A stretch of DNA of 64,000 bases, from the NCBI RefSeq assembly GCF_014133895.1, contig NC_050733.1:558001-622000 (forward strand), read 5' to 3'. This stretch comes from Torulaspora globosa (taxonomy: Eukaryota; Ascomycota; Saccharomycetes; Saccharomycetales; Saccharomycetaceae). Each line of letters starts with the position of its first letter. The first letter of the stretch is position 1. Positions 37,385-47,152 of this stretch are shown in pieces. The position numbers were made by a program, and so were the translations under genes. Below the pieces are notes generated by a model. The model saw nothing but the letters and a program-made list of their open reading frames with translations, ran no database searches and was not told the origin of the DNA.

Positions 37385-38750
37385 TGGATCGACTCAATGC
37401 GCTACCAGGTGTAATAAAGAGTACAATGCTCTATCCGCTGCAATACCAGACGAACTACTATCACCCAAGTGCAAGCAGTCATTGTACTTGAGCGGACTAG
37501 AAAAATCGTTGCAAATAACGGTCAGAAATCCGAGACCGGATTCACTGGAGACCGCCATGATTTTAGCATCCAACTCATGCGGAGAGAACCGCTCAGCGGA
37601 ATGTACGACCAACACACACGGGGCCACTGACACCGATAGGCTTAAGGACCACCTAGCTAACGGCGACGACCTAGACTCTCAGACGGAAATCGATGCCGTC
37701 CGGACAGGGTACAGGAGGCGGAGACCAGATCCGGCTGACAACCCAAAGGCAAACTCACTGAAGAGGAGCGCAAGTGGCTACAGAAGTTCGGTATCTGCTT
37801 TAAATGCCGGGCCGGCAAACATTGGGCGAAGAACTGCCCTGAAGCGAGGCCTAGCTAACTATTGCCAAAGTGACTGTTCAACAGTATTAATAGCCACTGA
37901 AAAAACAGCCAAATACAGTAGAAAACCTCAAAGTCAAAAACCACCTCTGGTTGGGCATCGGAGAGAGATCACTGTGTTGGTGGGCAACAAACCAACCACC
38001 ATGCTGTCAGATACGGGAGCAGGAACGTCATTGATAGCCGCACATCGTGCACAAGCGCTTAACCTGAAGACATACAAGACAAGACCCATAGCAATCAAAG
38101 GAGCCACCTCAGACAATAGCGCGCGATGTACGGAAGCCACTATCCTCGAATTTAAGTACCAGAACCAGCAGTTTGAAATACCAGTCTACGTCACGACTGC
38201 CATAAATCCCGATATTATCATCGGAAACCCGGTACTAGAAACGAACCCCCGCCTAGGGCAGACCCTAGATAGAAGCTCGATTAACCTAGCCACACCAGAA
38301 ACAGAGCCAGACTGGCCCATCGGCCTCATCCTCACCAATGAGGACCGCCAGGTCCGGCGATTCCACAAGAAACAAAATCGCACTTTAAGTGGATACATTG
38401 TACAAGTTCAAGCAATAGAGTGCTGCGATGCCACCGACACCCCAGACCCCAGCACTTTCTCACGCCTACCTCAATACCTTCAGGAGAAATTCAGGCAAAC
38501 AGTCAGAAATGACCTACCTAGATCAGCACTGGACAAAAAAGAGATCTTTCATGAGATCGAGACCAAACCCAATGCTAGGATGCCACGAATACCTCCACAC
38601 AGAAGGTCACCAAAAGAGGAGGGAGAGATTGTGAAAATAGTAGATGAATTGCTTGAAAAAGGATTTATCGGACCCTCTAAGAGCCCATTTAGCTCCCCAG
38701 TGGTGCTAGTCAAGAGTTCCTGCAGTTTAAATCAAGAATGCATTTTATAG
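37385..38750 (+). mobile_element. Degenerate Ty3/gypsy gag-pol fragment
   Basis: A relic of a Metaviridae (Ty3/gypsy) retrotransposon, readable for about 1.3 kb. Capsid-like sequence (PDELLSPKCKQSLYLSGL) lies in the frame of base 37386 onward. The zinc knuckle CX2CX4HX4C (37796-37837) lies in another frame, so at least one frameshift separates them (near 37740-37757), and another seems to lie near 37411. The aspartic protease motif DTGAGTSLI starts at 38010. Homology stops at 38714, just inside reverse transcriptase (SSPVVLVK), after which unrelated bases run to a stop at 38750. No ATG opens the frame, no integrase, RNase H or LTR was found. It is a broken copy at a junction of two ancestral synteny blocks. 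Confidence 0.9.
37844..37858 (+). other. Retained +1 programmed frameshift site GCG-AGG-C and gag stop
   Basis: In the zinc-knuckle frame the bases read GCG AGG CCT AGC then TAA at 37856-37858. A +1 slip after GCG enters the protease frame. Ty3 uses GCG-AGU-U and Ty1 uses CUU-AGG-C, so this site combines the Ty3 P-site codon with the Ty1 A-site codon. Confidence 0.7.
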
Positions 38751-38858
38751 TTCGATCGTGTAAGAGATAGTGGCTTATCATGCATAATGCTCTGTGATTT
38801 GAGATTCGACTTTGAAGTAATGCTGAAGTAATGTCAGCGTCACAAAAGAGCATTGAAC

Positions 38859-40379
38859 ATGACAAAAAAAAAAAAAAACTCAAGCTCGTCTAATGATGGG
38901 ACGAGGGCCAATTGTCCGTCTCAAAATCAAGCAAAGTTACTACATTACATGACAATAAATCTCGGCTCGACAGGGAAGGGTGATGCCTCCAGGCCCTCGT
39001 CCTCTGTTCTGGCGCGTCAGTCACTCACTCTGGACAGACCTAAAGCTAGGCTTGGCGAAGCAGATAAATACTGCTCATCTGCTGATTCTAGTTTCGTCCT
39101 GGAAGAAAGCGACTATGGAGCTGAGCACAGCAATTCAAACATGAGTTGTAGTTTGCCCGAATTTGAGGACGTAGTTGGGCTGGAGCAGAAACTAGAAGAG
39201 ATGTCCCCACAGAAGCAGAAGCAGTTTATTTTCCTGCATAGCATCGTCAATTCATCGAGCGACGACTCTCACCTCGACTCTTCCGACGAGATAGTGGGGG
39301 ACTCATCAATGATCCAACCATTGAAGGAACTGTATAACTTTAGGCTCTTGGAGAGGCCAATTCCTTTGCCTGAACCGTCTAATGAAGAGTATGATCCGAT
39401 AGAGGTGCAGCTGCGATCAATGCTAATGGTTCCACGGCAGGTGTCATATTCAATTCCCTTGGTGCTCAAGCATCTATTGTGTACAGATGATAATTTGATA
39501 GGCTTTGAAGATAATATCACCCTGGAGAGGGTTGTAAGGAGAAAGCTTTTGGCTGACATCATCCCAATGTGCTCGCAAGGTTCACGGACTTTCTTGCCTC
39601 TTGAGATGGACTTTTCTCCTACTCACGCCGGCCAGGAAAACGTCATCAATATATCAAACTTCGTCCAAAAACTTGCAGATAAATTCCAGCCTAGAATTAA
39701 CAGCTTTTTCAATACAAGATTTCAGCTTTCCTATACCTTTGAAGACGGAAAGTATAAAATAATGTATGGGATATTTGAGGACCACAGTTACTTCACAGAA
39801 AAGACATGGAACTCGAACTACATCGACCTTCACGTATTTTCCAGATATCTTTCCAAATTTTGCTTCTCCACAGCGGAAGTCGACGATGATAGCGGAAACA
39901 TGTCGAACTCCCAGTACGAAAGGGAATGGAAAAGTTTTGTAACCATGGGAGATATCTTCAATCTTGTGGACTACTTGTTGAAGGGAAAAAGTAGTTTCAT
40001 TCAAAGCAATAGTCACCTATTGAAGCATATCAAGAATGGAGGAAGCCTCAGATCGGCCGCAGAGAAATATGACTTGTCAGTTCGAATGAACAAACACAGA
40101 ATTTTGAGCAATGTGAGGAAATACATCAAAGGCAAAAGAATCATGTCAGCCAAAAATTTCCAAGCACTGTCGACTGATGATAACCCCGATCGAGACTTCC
40201 ACTGCGGACTTTTCGATCAAGTGATGGGCTATTACAACGATCTCGGGATAAACGATTTCCAGGAAAGTGACGGGATGTACGTTATCGAGCTAAGACAGTT
40301 CGAAGATGTCATCAGAAGCATTGCTGATAAGTACGTCTATGAGAAATACGTTCTCCCAGCCTCTTCGAGGACAGTATGA
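38859..40379 (+). CDS. Unrecognised 506-aa protein beginning at an A15 tract
   Basis: I do not recognise this protein. From the ATG at 38859 it begins MTKKKKNSSSS, because 15 A follow almost at once. Residues 1-150 are Ser-, Glu- and Asp-rich and look disordered. From about 160 on the sequence is folded in character, with alternating helices and strands (LKELYNFRLLERPIPLPE, FNTRFQLSYTFEDGKYKIMY). The segment GGSLRSAAEKYDLSVRMNKH could be a helix-turn-helix. No membrane segment or catalytic motif is seen. It ends 4 bp from CTO1. In S. cerevisiae POL4 adjoins CTO1, but this protein lacks polymerase X motifs. A second ATG at 38831 would read into the same frame if the tract had 14 A, adding an N terminus. 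Confidence 0.75.
   Translation: MTKKKKNSSSSNDGTRANCPSQNQAKLLHYMTINLGSTGKGDASRPSSSVLARQSLTLDRPKARLGEADKYCSSADSSFVLEESDYGAEHSNSNMSCSLPEFEDVVGLEQKLEEMSPQKQKQFIFLHSIVNSSSDDSHLDSSDEIVGDSSMIQPLKELYNFRLLERPIPLPEPSNEEYDPIEVQLRSMLMVPRQVSYSIPLVLKHLLCTDDNLIGFEDNITLERVVRRKLLADIIPMCSQGSRTFLPLEMDFSPTHAGQENVINISNFVQKLADKFQPRINSFFNTRFQLSYTFEDGKYKIMYGIFEDHSYFTEKTWNSNYIDLHVFSRYLSKFCFSTAEVDDDSGNMSNSQYEREWKSFVTMGDIFNLVDYLLKGKSSFIQSNSHLLKHIKNGGSLRSAAEKYDLSVRMNKHRILSNVRKYIKGKRIMSAKNFQALSTDDNPDRDFHCGLFDQVMGYYNDLGINDFQESDGMYVIELRQFEDVIRSIADKYVYEKYVLPASSRTV
38864..38878 (+). repeat. A15 homopolymer at the start of the 506-aa ORF
   Basis: Fifteen A in a row, inside codons 2-6 of the ORF. A one-base change would switch the reading frame between ATG 38831 and ATG 38859. 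It may be real, polymorphic or a sequencing artefact. Confidence 0.9.
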
Positions 40380-40383
40380 CATA

Positions 40384-41337
40384 TCAATCAGTATTAGTGT
40401 TAATATTTGTCAAGTCAAACCACGATTTGGCTAAATATAAGGAATTTTCTTGATTCTTAACATAGCACCGCAACCATCCGACCTCCTTTGATGAAATGAA
40501 TCTATTGACCAGCGATTCGTCTATGCCTAGGACTTCAGTGGTAAGCTTTCTGAATTTTTGTTCTTTCAGTTCGGGGTCTATCAATAGGACCCCATTTACC
40601 TCAGGATGAAGTAGTGCCAAGATATCAGTTTCACTGTCGCCAATATACCAGTACTGCTGTTCAATATCTCGGCAGCACTGTTCTTTGAATATTTTTTCTA
40701 TGAAAGAGACTTTGTCTGAACCAGTTAACAGCTGGTTTGAGAATTGGCCTGTGAAGGTATCCCCATTAGAAACCAGCTGATTGCAGCAAATGTTGTCAAA
40801 GTCAACAAGTTCCTCGCCTACAGCTCCCCTTATGAACTCGGCTGACCAGTTCACTGAGACTATAAAGAATTGCGGCGCGGAAATGGAAGACATAAAGTCC
40901 CTGAAGCCATTCCTCAGCGAAAAGCTATGCTCCCTCATCTTTTCCTTCACGAAATGAGAGACCTGAGAATGGGTGAGCCCTGCAAAGAGACCATATTTGG
41001 CCATTTCAGATGTGCTGCTAATCTCAAGGTTCCTGGCATCTGTTTGATAGCGAATCTCATCTTTAAACAGGCATTGAAAGTTAGATCGAGTGATATCGCC
41101 ATCGTTAGAAGGCAATAATGGCAGACGTCGTCCCAGATTATGGTCACATTCTAGTAAAACTGGATCCTCGAGAAATTTCCTGTAATTCTCCATATATGTG
41201 TCAGTGAAATGTGACCATTTCGGTTCGAAACCCGGTTTCACTGCATAGGGCAGTTGTCCCAAAATGCCTATAGTATCTCTATCAGTGATGGTTTCGTCGA
41301 AGTCGCAAATTATGATTCGCCTCATATCCTCAGCCAT
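40384..41337 (-). CDS. CTO1: HAD-family phosphatase-like protein, YCR015C homologue
   Basis: Haloacid-dehalogenase superfamily protein of 317 aa from the first ATG, the length I recall for S. cerevisiae YCR015C; nine codons upstream open only with TTG. The nucleophile motif CDFDETITDRD has D12 and D14. A later KVSFIEKIF...YIGDSETDILAL segment supplies motif III lysine and motif IV aspartates. The ISAPQFFIVSVNWSAEFIRG strand carries the motif II serine position. The substrate is unknown; it resembles pyrimidine-5'-nucleotidase or phosphoserine-phosphatase-like HAD members. It opens the chromosome III/V-type synteny block. Confidence 0.9.
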   Translation of the reverse strand: MAEDMRRIIICDFDETITDRDTIGILGQLPYAVKPGFEPKWSHFTDTYMENYRKFLEDPVLLECDHNLGRRLPLLPSNDGDITRSNFQCLFKDEIRYQTDARNLEISSTSEMAKYGLFAGLTHSQVSHFVKEKMREHSFSLRNGFRDFMSSISAPQFFIVSVNWSAEFIRGAVGEELVDFDNICCNQLVSNGDTFTGQFSNQLLTGSDKVSFIEKIFKEQCCRDIEQQYWYIGDSETDILALLHPEVNGVLLIDPELKEQKFRKLTTEVLGIDESLVNRFISSKEVGWLRCYVKNQENSLYLAKSWFDLTNINTNTD

Positions 41338-42086
41338 CTTGCTCCTCTTAAGCTGAGAGAGCAATTCTACTCTACTAAGATATGAAGAAAATCTAGTTAT
41401 CGCTCAAGATATGTTCACACACTTCTATATCAACCCCAAGTAGACAGAAAGAAAAAATCCAGCATGTTACGAATAATATCCAATCACATAGACAAGATAT
41501 ACGAAATGGGCCTTAACTTTCTGCATCAGGGCCGACTCAAACTGGTATAACGATGAAGTTAATCTATGCTACAATCGAAAGACTGAAGTCGCATCTAGGA
41601 TACAGCCATTAAAAGAGCTGGTATCCTGCGGATGCATTGAGCAACGAAGTTACTCTTCTAAATAATGTAGGATCTGGAAGAAGATGAGAATGATTGACGT
41701 TTTTTGTACTGTCAGAGTTTCCATCTTGGCGAACAAACGCAGATCCTATCACGTGTACTCACAGCGACAGTAAATCTTGACATTTGTTTCCTTTAGGGTT
41801 CTGGCGATATGTGGCAGAGAGAAGTGTAGTGTTCTGGCTCAGCTGATGACATTCATAGCATGGTAAAAAAAGGTAGAGGAATATTGGAAAAACTCTTTTG
41901 CTAGGAAAACGACGTAGGATGCTGTCTTTGAGCTGGAAATGAGGTTTATTGCATCCGTACAAAAAGGTAGCGAGATAGCTTGATTGACAAACTCGAGATT
42001 CTTTTGTTCACCATTGAATAAACTCATGAAATAGGTTAATATTGAAAGGTAAACCATTTTGAAATTTTTTTTTCTTAGCTTACTAT
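41338..42086. other. CTO1-to-tRNA-Leu spacer, 749 bp
   Basis: No protein gene is supported. The part at about 41580-41766 can fold as two hairpins and is described as a snoRNA candidate. The rest includes the CTO1 promoter and A/T-rich sequence before the tRNA. Confidence 0.5.
41580..41766 (+). ncRNA. Candidate H/ACA snoRNA, possibly snR33
   Basis: A strong hairpin at 41591-41635 pairs GCATC with GATGC and, inside it, GGATACAGC with GCTGGTATCC (one G bulged). A purine-rich single strand with ANANNA-type matches (AGAAGATGAGAATGA) follows. A second hairpin (ATCT-TG-GCG loop CGC-AGAT, 41723-41744) sits in a weak GAGT/ACTC stem that ends right before ACA at 41761-41763. S. cerevisiae snR33, an H/ACA RNA of about the same length, lies between YCR015C and YCR016W by my recollection. 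The basal stems are short, so the boundaries and identity are uncertain. Confidence 0.4.
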
Positions 42087-42170
42087 GGAGGGTTGGCCGA
42101 GTGGTCTAAGGCGGCAGACTTAAGATCTGTTGGACGGTTGTCCGCGCGAGTTCGAACCTCGCATCCTTCA
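42087..42170 (+). tRNA. tL(UAA): tRNA-Leu (UAA)
   Basis: An 84-nt class II tRNA with a long variable arm. The anticodon stem-loop CAGACTTAAGATCTG gives UAA; the acceptor GGAGGGT pairs with ATCCTTC with two G-U pairs, discriminator A. It appears identical to S. cerevisiae tL(UAA). No intron. A T6 terminator follows. Confidence 0.98.
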
Positions 42171-42320
42171 TTATTTTTTCCTTCCATAAACACAGAACGT
42201 AAAACCAACTAGTCTGAAGACCACGCCTACTCACTTGTGATATCGCGGTTTCTCTGCAGTATTGGATTATCTATTCGTCACCTTGACTTGAATCGGTGTT
42301 GTGCGATGTGTGGGTTTTTT

Positions 42321-42350
42321 GCAAATTTTACCTGATGAGCTAGCGATGAG
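42321..42350 (+). promoter_or_regulatory. PAC elements upstream of the YCR016W homologue
   Basis: GATGAGCT (42334-42341) and GCGATGAG (42343-42350) match PAC; AAATTTT at 42323-42329 is RRPE-like. They lie about 100-125 bp before the ATG, fitting a ribosome-biogenesis gene. Confidence 0.6.
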
Positions 42351-42446
42351 CCTGTCTTTTAGTATACCGCTTGAAATCGTCACCGATGGTTTACAGAGGC
42401 CTGTCAGTCGTGTAAATCCTACTTTAGTCTCGTCCATTTCAGCAGG

Positions 42447-43274
42447 ATGTCAAGCCAACACATACCGGCATGGCAAAGAATAAAGATTAAACAAACTCAA
42501 ACTGATGAAAACAAAGCGGAAGCAGGTTTTGATGAAGAGGACCCTTTAAACATAACGACTCACCTAGCGACCGGTAGCCTGACTAGGAGAGAGAAACAGA
42601 GATTGATAAAGGGTGATCAAAACGCAAGTAGAGTTGCAAAGAAGAAAGCGAAGACAACTAATCGCAAGAAGGAAAAGTTGGCGAAGGATGTGCGTAGCGA
42701 AATCAAGAGGAAAACCGTTCTGAAAGACCAGTTGCGCTATTTGATCGATTTCTATCTTGAGAAATCTTCTGAGAGGCTTCCAGATGCGATTCAAAATTCC
42801 GAAAACGTCAAGACTAATTATTCCGAAGAGAAGCTACACAAAGCGGGTAGTGATGGCAACAGCGGCGTTGTAGATGTTTGGAAATTCTCGAAACAGAAGC
42901 AGAACTGGCTCATCAAACATTTCTGCGACCTTGAAGAGATACCGGTTGCGTATGATGACCTTATCATACTATACTTCAAGGATCTGAAGGGAGAGGGTTT
43001 GAAGCAGAGCATATCAGAGAGATGTCGCGGTAAGGTAAAGGAGTGGAATGATTATGTTCAGCTGGAGATGGATAAGATCAAGGCAATTGTTGATGGCAAA
43101 GAAATGGAATCTGAACAGAGTAAAGAAGGAGATGAAGAGGAGAAAAAAACTGATAAAGCTAAAGAGGTTGAACAAGCATTACAAATTCCACCCAATAGAG
43201 ATATTGCTCAAAGATGTCTAAAGCTGCTGGAGGCTTGGGACTCGGCCGCTGAGCTGCAGCTACTGTCCATATGA
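42447..43274 (+). CDS. Nucleolar WKF-domain protein, YCR016W homologue
   Basis: A 275-aa, strongly basic protein (S. cerevisiae YCR016W is about 290 aa and nucleolar, probably in ribosome biogenesis). The N-terminal half is Lys/Arg-rich and includes RREKQRLIKGDQ and AKKKAKTTNRKKEKLAK, likely a nucleolar localisation signal. The WKF motif WKFSKQKQNWLIKHF spans 145-159. A coiled, Glu/Lys-rich stretch follows, then a final helix ending in a hydrophobic tail. PAC elements upstream agree with a ribosome-biogenesis regulon. Order CTO1, this gene, CWH43 matches chromosome III. Confidence 0.93.
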   Translation: MSSQHIPAWQRIKIKQTQTDENKAEAGFDEEDPLNITTHLATGSLTRREKQRLIKGDQNASRVAKKKAKTTNRKKEKLAKDVRSEIKRKTVLKDQLRYLIDFYLEKSSERLPDAIQNSENVKTNYSEEKLHKAGSDGNSGVVDVWKFSKQKQNWLIKHFCDLEEIPVAYDDLIILYFKDLKGEGLKQSISERCRGKVKEWNDYVQLEMDKIKAIVDGKEMESEQSKEGDEEEKKTDKAKEVEQALQIPPNRDIAQRCLKLLEAWDSAAELQLLSI

Positions 43275-43567
43275 GAGTGCCAAGAGAAAACAAAAAAAAC
43301 AAAAACGAACGATAGGATCGATCGATTCCCGACGTGCACAGGTTCAAAGCTTGAATAGAGCAGATGATCAGCTATTGCCATAATTAAGGGTTTCACATCG
43401 ATTTACTGCTGCCGACATTGGGCTGAGGGCACGGGACACGTAAAACATGCAGCTTTCTCGCACGGTCATGTACTAAAGGTGCTTGTTCTTTGTGCAGACT
43501 TGATGTAAAACATAGTATAGAGCTTTTTAGATGTTTGATATATTCTGACAGCTTCATGGAAGTGTAG

Positions 43568-44092
43568 ATGAAAAATCATCAAGTCTCGATGACAGAAGAT
43601 CGCATGTCTCAAAAAGATATGCCCAATGTCACAGACATCGACTGGAGCAGAGAAGCTCTGCATTCCCTGCTACATATTGTCACAGACCTTGACCGTCTCC
43701 CGAAGGAATACAATGCCTTCTTACAACCACTGTTCAATAAGATAAAGAAAGATGAAGGCCTATCGGCCGCGGCCTTGGAAAAATGCAAACTGGCCTTTGC
43801 AAGCTGGGACGGTCAAGAACATAATGGCCTGGATGAATTGGCTATCAAACGCTGCATGGATTTATGGTTAACCATCAAAGGTGAAGACTATCCATTAAAA
43901 AAAGCTTTATCGAATCCTGCTAACCTCGTAGTGCAAGAAGTTGAAGTCTGTGATTTCGTTGACAAACATGATCTGAGGAGGATCGAGTTTGACTCTGCTA
44001 CAGGAGAACCGATAGAGAATAGCTTAGGAAACTTAATTATAGAAGAAGTGGAGGCTGCGGATTATGTTAATTCGAGTGAGACATCTGACTAG
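43568..44092 (+). CDS. Unrecognised 174-aa hydrophilic protein
   Basis: I do not recognise it. The ORF opens with ATG and has further in-frame ATGs at codons 8 and 13, so the exact start is open. The first 130 residues look helical and folded (DWSREALHSLLHIVTDLDRL, EKCKLAFASWDGQEHNGLDE), the C terminus is acidic. There is no signal peptide, membrane segment or known catalytic motif. In S. cerevisiae YCR016W and CWH43 are adjacent with no gene here, so this is either lost there or new in this lineage. The acidic/amphipathic composition and normal codon use make a real gene likely. Confidence 0.65.
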   Translation: MKNHQVSMTEDRMSQKDMPNVTDIDWSREALHSLLHIVTDLDRLPKEYNAFLQPLFNKIKKDEGLSAAALEKCKLAFASWDGQEHNGLDELAIKRCMDLWLTIKGEDYPLKKALSNPANLVVQEVEVCDFVDKHDLRRIEFDSATGEPIENSLGNLIIEEVEAADYVNSSETSD

Positions 44093-44182
44093 CTCGTCAC
44101 TACGGTCCGATATGAATTTATTCACAATTATTAAAATAACATACTTTTAACATCAAGACAGGCGTTACATACAAAAAACTTC

Positions 44183-47152
44183 TCAATTGCTAGAAGAGTA
44201 ATAAAGTGGCTTGTCAAAAACATGGTAACAATGACCTCTCTCGCCTTCATCGAAAAACTTATCAGGGAAACGGAAATCGTCGTTCTCTGGATCATCAGTT
44301 TTCTCATAATCATAAATGTTGTCGCCAAGTTCCGCGAGTTGTGTCTGATTTAGAACTTGAAACTTCCCAACCTGTAATTCTGTGTCGGTTACTTTCCCTC
44401 TCGAAATTCTCGCGTAACCGGTCCTCCGCAGGTTCTTGTACAGTATGTATTGGCACCATCTGTCATCGTCCTCTGGATCGATGTCATGCATTCCTGATTC
44501 CTCACTTACAAAGGTGTTGTAGTTTCCCTCGTGTGGGTTGGTTACCAGATAACTTAGTAAAATTGAGGGACGATCAGTGCTACCCATTAATTTCGATAAG
44601 GCCTCACTTTGCAGTCTTCTGTCTTCCACGTCTTCCTCTTGACCGCCGTGGAAAACAAAAACGTCAACCAGTATATCATCATAAGTTTTGATGGTTGCAT
44701 GAATAGCAGGAGCCAGCTCGCCGTCTGGGGAAGGCATCAAGTAATGCGTCGAATTGATTATCGGAAACTTTGACAATAGGATACAGCCCCAAGTATGCTT
44801 GTTTGGTCCTGGTCCGTAATCTGCGTACATGTTCAACTCATGTCCCAGCTTACTTGTCAGATCTCTATTACCCATAACGATGCGTTGGGTGTCCGTTTCT
44901 AGCAAGCCTACAACATCCAATTGCATTTCCTTCATCAAAAATATCATAGACTCTTCTGATGACCACATATCATTATCCAATCCAAAATGAATGGTCCAGA
45001 TACCTGCTGTTAGAACCTTGGAATCAGGATGGTATGGTGCAGGCACGCCAGTAGGTCTCTGATGATATGTGAAAGATGCAATCATCCCTACAGTTAGCAC
45101 AGCAAGCAATCCCATACGCTTGATAAAGGCATTGCTAGGGGCAGATTTTCCATCGGACGAATTTCTGATCGAAAAACGGGCGGCAACGCTACCAACGATA
45201 ATACACGCGGTACTAATTGCTAGCACAATCCAAATTCTTTCCCTCAGAACCCACCCAAATGGGACGAAAGCATAGGCAACAACCCAAACATGTGCCAACA
45301 CCATGACAATATAAACGAAGAATGACAAGGCGAAGCTGAAGATGCTAGCATTGATTGCCAGCGCAGAAAAATATGTTGGAACAAACCAGACCATCGCAGT
45401 AACATATACCAAACCACCACAAACATATTTGTTCCACCCAGTAGCGCGGCCATCGCAAAGCACCGCAGTAGATAACGCAAGCAAAACGGCAGGAATAAAA
45501 GGCTTTCCTGAAAATTTGTGAGAAGTTACGGTTGCCATCAGCATGGTCAGACACGTCAGACCGCTCCAGGGCCAGGAAAGAGGTCCTTGGTTTTGTTGAT
45601 CATAACCCTCCCATGACCAGTAAATGACGGTCGAGGCATCTGTTAACAGTTGGTGGATCCCGAAGATTAAAGAACCAAAACCAACCCCAGTGAGGATTTT
45701 GGAAACCAAACCTGCCGGTGATTGAGATGATTCGGGGGTGACACGAACAAAGTGTGCGGAATTAATGTATGGCGACAGCATTCCAAGCACAGTAGCTAAG
45801 GACAAACCCAACAGATTGTAACCGCCGTTCCCGGAGTTCATGATGGGCCATAGAGGGTTATTACTATAGCAACCCATCTTGATCACAACGCTCAAAACAA
45901 GTCCAAGTAGCCATGTAGTTGAAAAATAGCTATTTGTATCCTTCTCAGCAATAGATTTCAAATTTAGCACAAAAGTAGCCACAGTGATCGCCGTGCCAAC
46001 TCCAGTAACAAGTAATCGCGCTTCTGGAGTCCCAACCAAGTGGGCCCCCACCACAATAAGGCCTCCGAGCAGCACTCCGTACTGATAGAAAACTGTCGGC
46101 ATCATTGGAATATAAAGGAACAGCGGCGCCAAGAAATACAACATTGCTGCTTCATATCCTGAGATGCCCATGTACCATAACGGAAAATACCAGATACTGC
46201 AGGTTAGTGACGTGACGGCAGTCCAAAACATAAAGGAATTGAGAGTATTTGTTAGAATATAAAGGAACGACGTGCATCGTGGGGTCGCATCTGCTTGCGA
46301 GATGACCGTGACGTTTTCCGTTTTTTCAAGAACAATCTCAATCTCCTCATCGGTCGACCTAATCACCTCAGCATGTGTGTCTTCCTCAATTGAGACACCA
46401 GTAGTTTCAGCGTCGATCTTAGTAAAGCTTTTCTCATCCTCGACTGTGAGATCAAGATCCTGAATTTGATTGCATATTTGGAAAAGCCATCCCCCGTCAT
46501 CGGAGTCCTTCAACCGGAGATTGATGCGCAGTCTGTCAAACTCCTTGTAGGCAAGAGAATCGAAAAGGATATCAAGTATAATGAGTGACCATTCAAAATA
46601 AGCATATATCGAATATGCCCCAGGGACATGCTCCACTTGGTGCTTAATAAACCAATAAATTAAAGGTATCAAAAGGCCGAAGAACAAGGCGGCGACGGAA
46701 CCTTTGAGCAGCTTGCCCGTTGTAGACAAGCGGACCACCATGATATCCCACGGCAAAGTGAGCACGATGTAAGTGATCATGAACACATCATGGATGTCAT
46801 GGTCATCAGTACTGGTTATATAGACCCAACCACCGCAGCTCACGGTCCTTATCACACCAATCGTCAGGCAGGTGATCGAGCCGTTGAGATAAAAATGTCC
46901 CAGCAGTAGAAGGAATCTTGGGAAAGATGTTAGGGCAATTAAAATCTGGAATATGGATCTCTCGGGATATCTGTCACCTATAGTCGCAGAAACACTGGGA
47001 AACCATTCGTCTGGATAGCCATAATGAGCATTTTGTACAATTTTGTGAAAATGTAACGAGTAACCTGCGACTAAAGCTGTAAAGAAAGCTGCAAAGGCGC
47101 ACACGGTATGTGCCAGTGGAATAACCTTACCATTAATTGTCACCATGTTCAT
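44183..47152 (-). CDS. CWH43: GPI-anchor lipid remodelling protein Cwh43
   Basis: Membrane protein that exchanges diacylglycerol for ceramide in GPI anchors in the ER. I start at the first ATG (989 aa, 953 in S. cerevisiae); the longer frame begins with TTG. The N-terminal part has a Frag1/DRAM/Sfk1-type six-helix domain starting [20 protein letters not shown], with [21 protein letters not shown] charged loop rich in Glu and Thr follows, then more than ten membrane helices. The luminal C-terminal domain is of endonuclease/exonuclease/phosphatase type with [23 protein letters not shown] and [11 protein letters not shown]. It converges on the 174-aa ORF. Confidence 0.97.
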   Translation of the reverse strand: MNMVTINGKVIPLAHTVCAFAAFFTALVAGYSLHFHKIVQNAHYGYPDEWFPSVSATIGDRYPERSIFQILIALTSFPRFLLLLGHFYLNGSITCLTIGVIRTVSCGGWVYITSTDDHDIHDVFMITYIVLTLPWDIMVVRLSTTGKLLKGSVAALFFGLLIPLIYWFIKHQVEHVPGAYSIYAYFEWSLIILDILFDSLAYKEFDRLRINLRLKDSDDGGWLFQICNQIQDLDLTVEDEKSFTKIDAETTGVSIEEDTHAEVIRSTDEEIEIVLEKTENVTVISQADATPRCTSFLYILTNTLNSFMFWTAVTSLTCSIWYFPLWYMGISGYEAAMLYFLAPLFLYIPMMPTVFYQYGVLLGGLIVVGAHLVGTPEARLLVTGVGTAITVATFVLNLKSIAEKDTNSYFSTTWLLGLVLSVVIKMGCYSNNPLWPIMNSGNGGYNLLGLSLATVLGMLSPYINSAHFVRVTPESSQSPAGLVSKILTGVGFGSLIFGIHQLLTDASTVIYWSWEGYDQQNQGPLSWPWSGLTCLTMLMATVTSHKFSGKPFIPAVLLALSTAVLCDGRATGWNKYVCGGLVYVTAMVWFVPTYFSALAINASIFSFALSFFVYIVMVLAHVWVVAYAFVPFGWVLRERIWIVLAISTACIIVGSVAARFSIRNSSDGKSAPSNAFIKRMGLLAVLTVGMIASFTYHQRPTGVPAPYHPDSKVLTAGIWTIHFGLDNDMWSSEESMIFLMKEMQLDVVGLLETDTQRIVMGNRDLTSKLGHELNMYADYGPGPNKHTWGCILLSKFPIINSTHYLMPSPDGELAPAIHATIKTYDDILVDVFVFHGGQEEDVEDRRLQSEALSKLMGSTDRPSILLSYLVTNPHEGNYNTFVSEESGMHDIDPEDDDRWCQYILYKNLRRTGYARISRGKVTDTELQVGKFQVLNQTQLAELGDNIYDYEKTDDPENDDFRFPDKFFDEGERGHCYHVFDKPLYYSSSN

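Noticed and set aside
37361..38750. Reading the gypsy fragment as a single 462-aa host gene
   Set aside because: No ATG at the start, gag parts in different frames, and the frame ends in unrelated sequence just inside reverse transcriptase; it is a relic, not a domesticated gene on this evidence.
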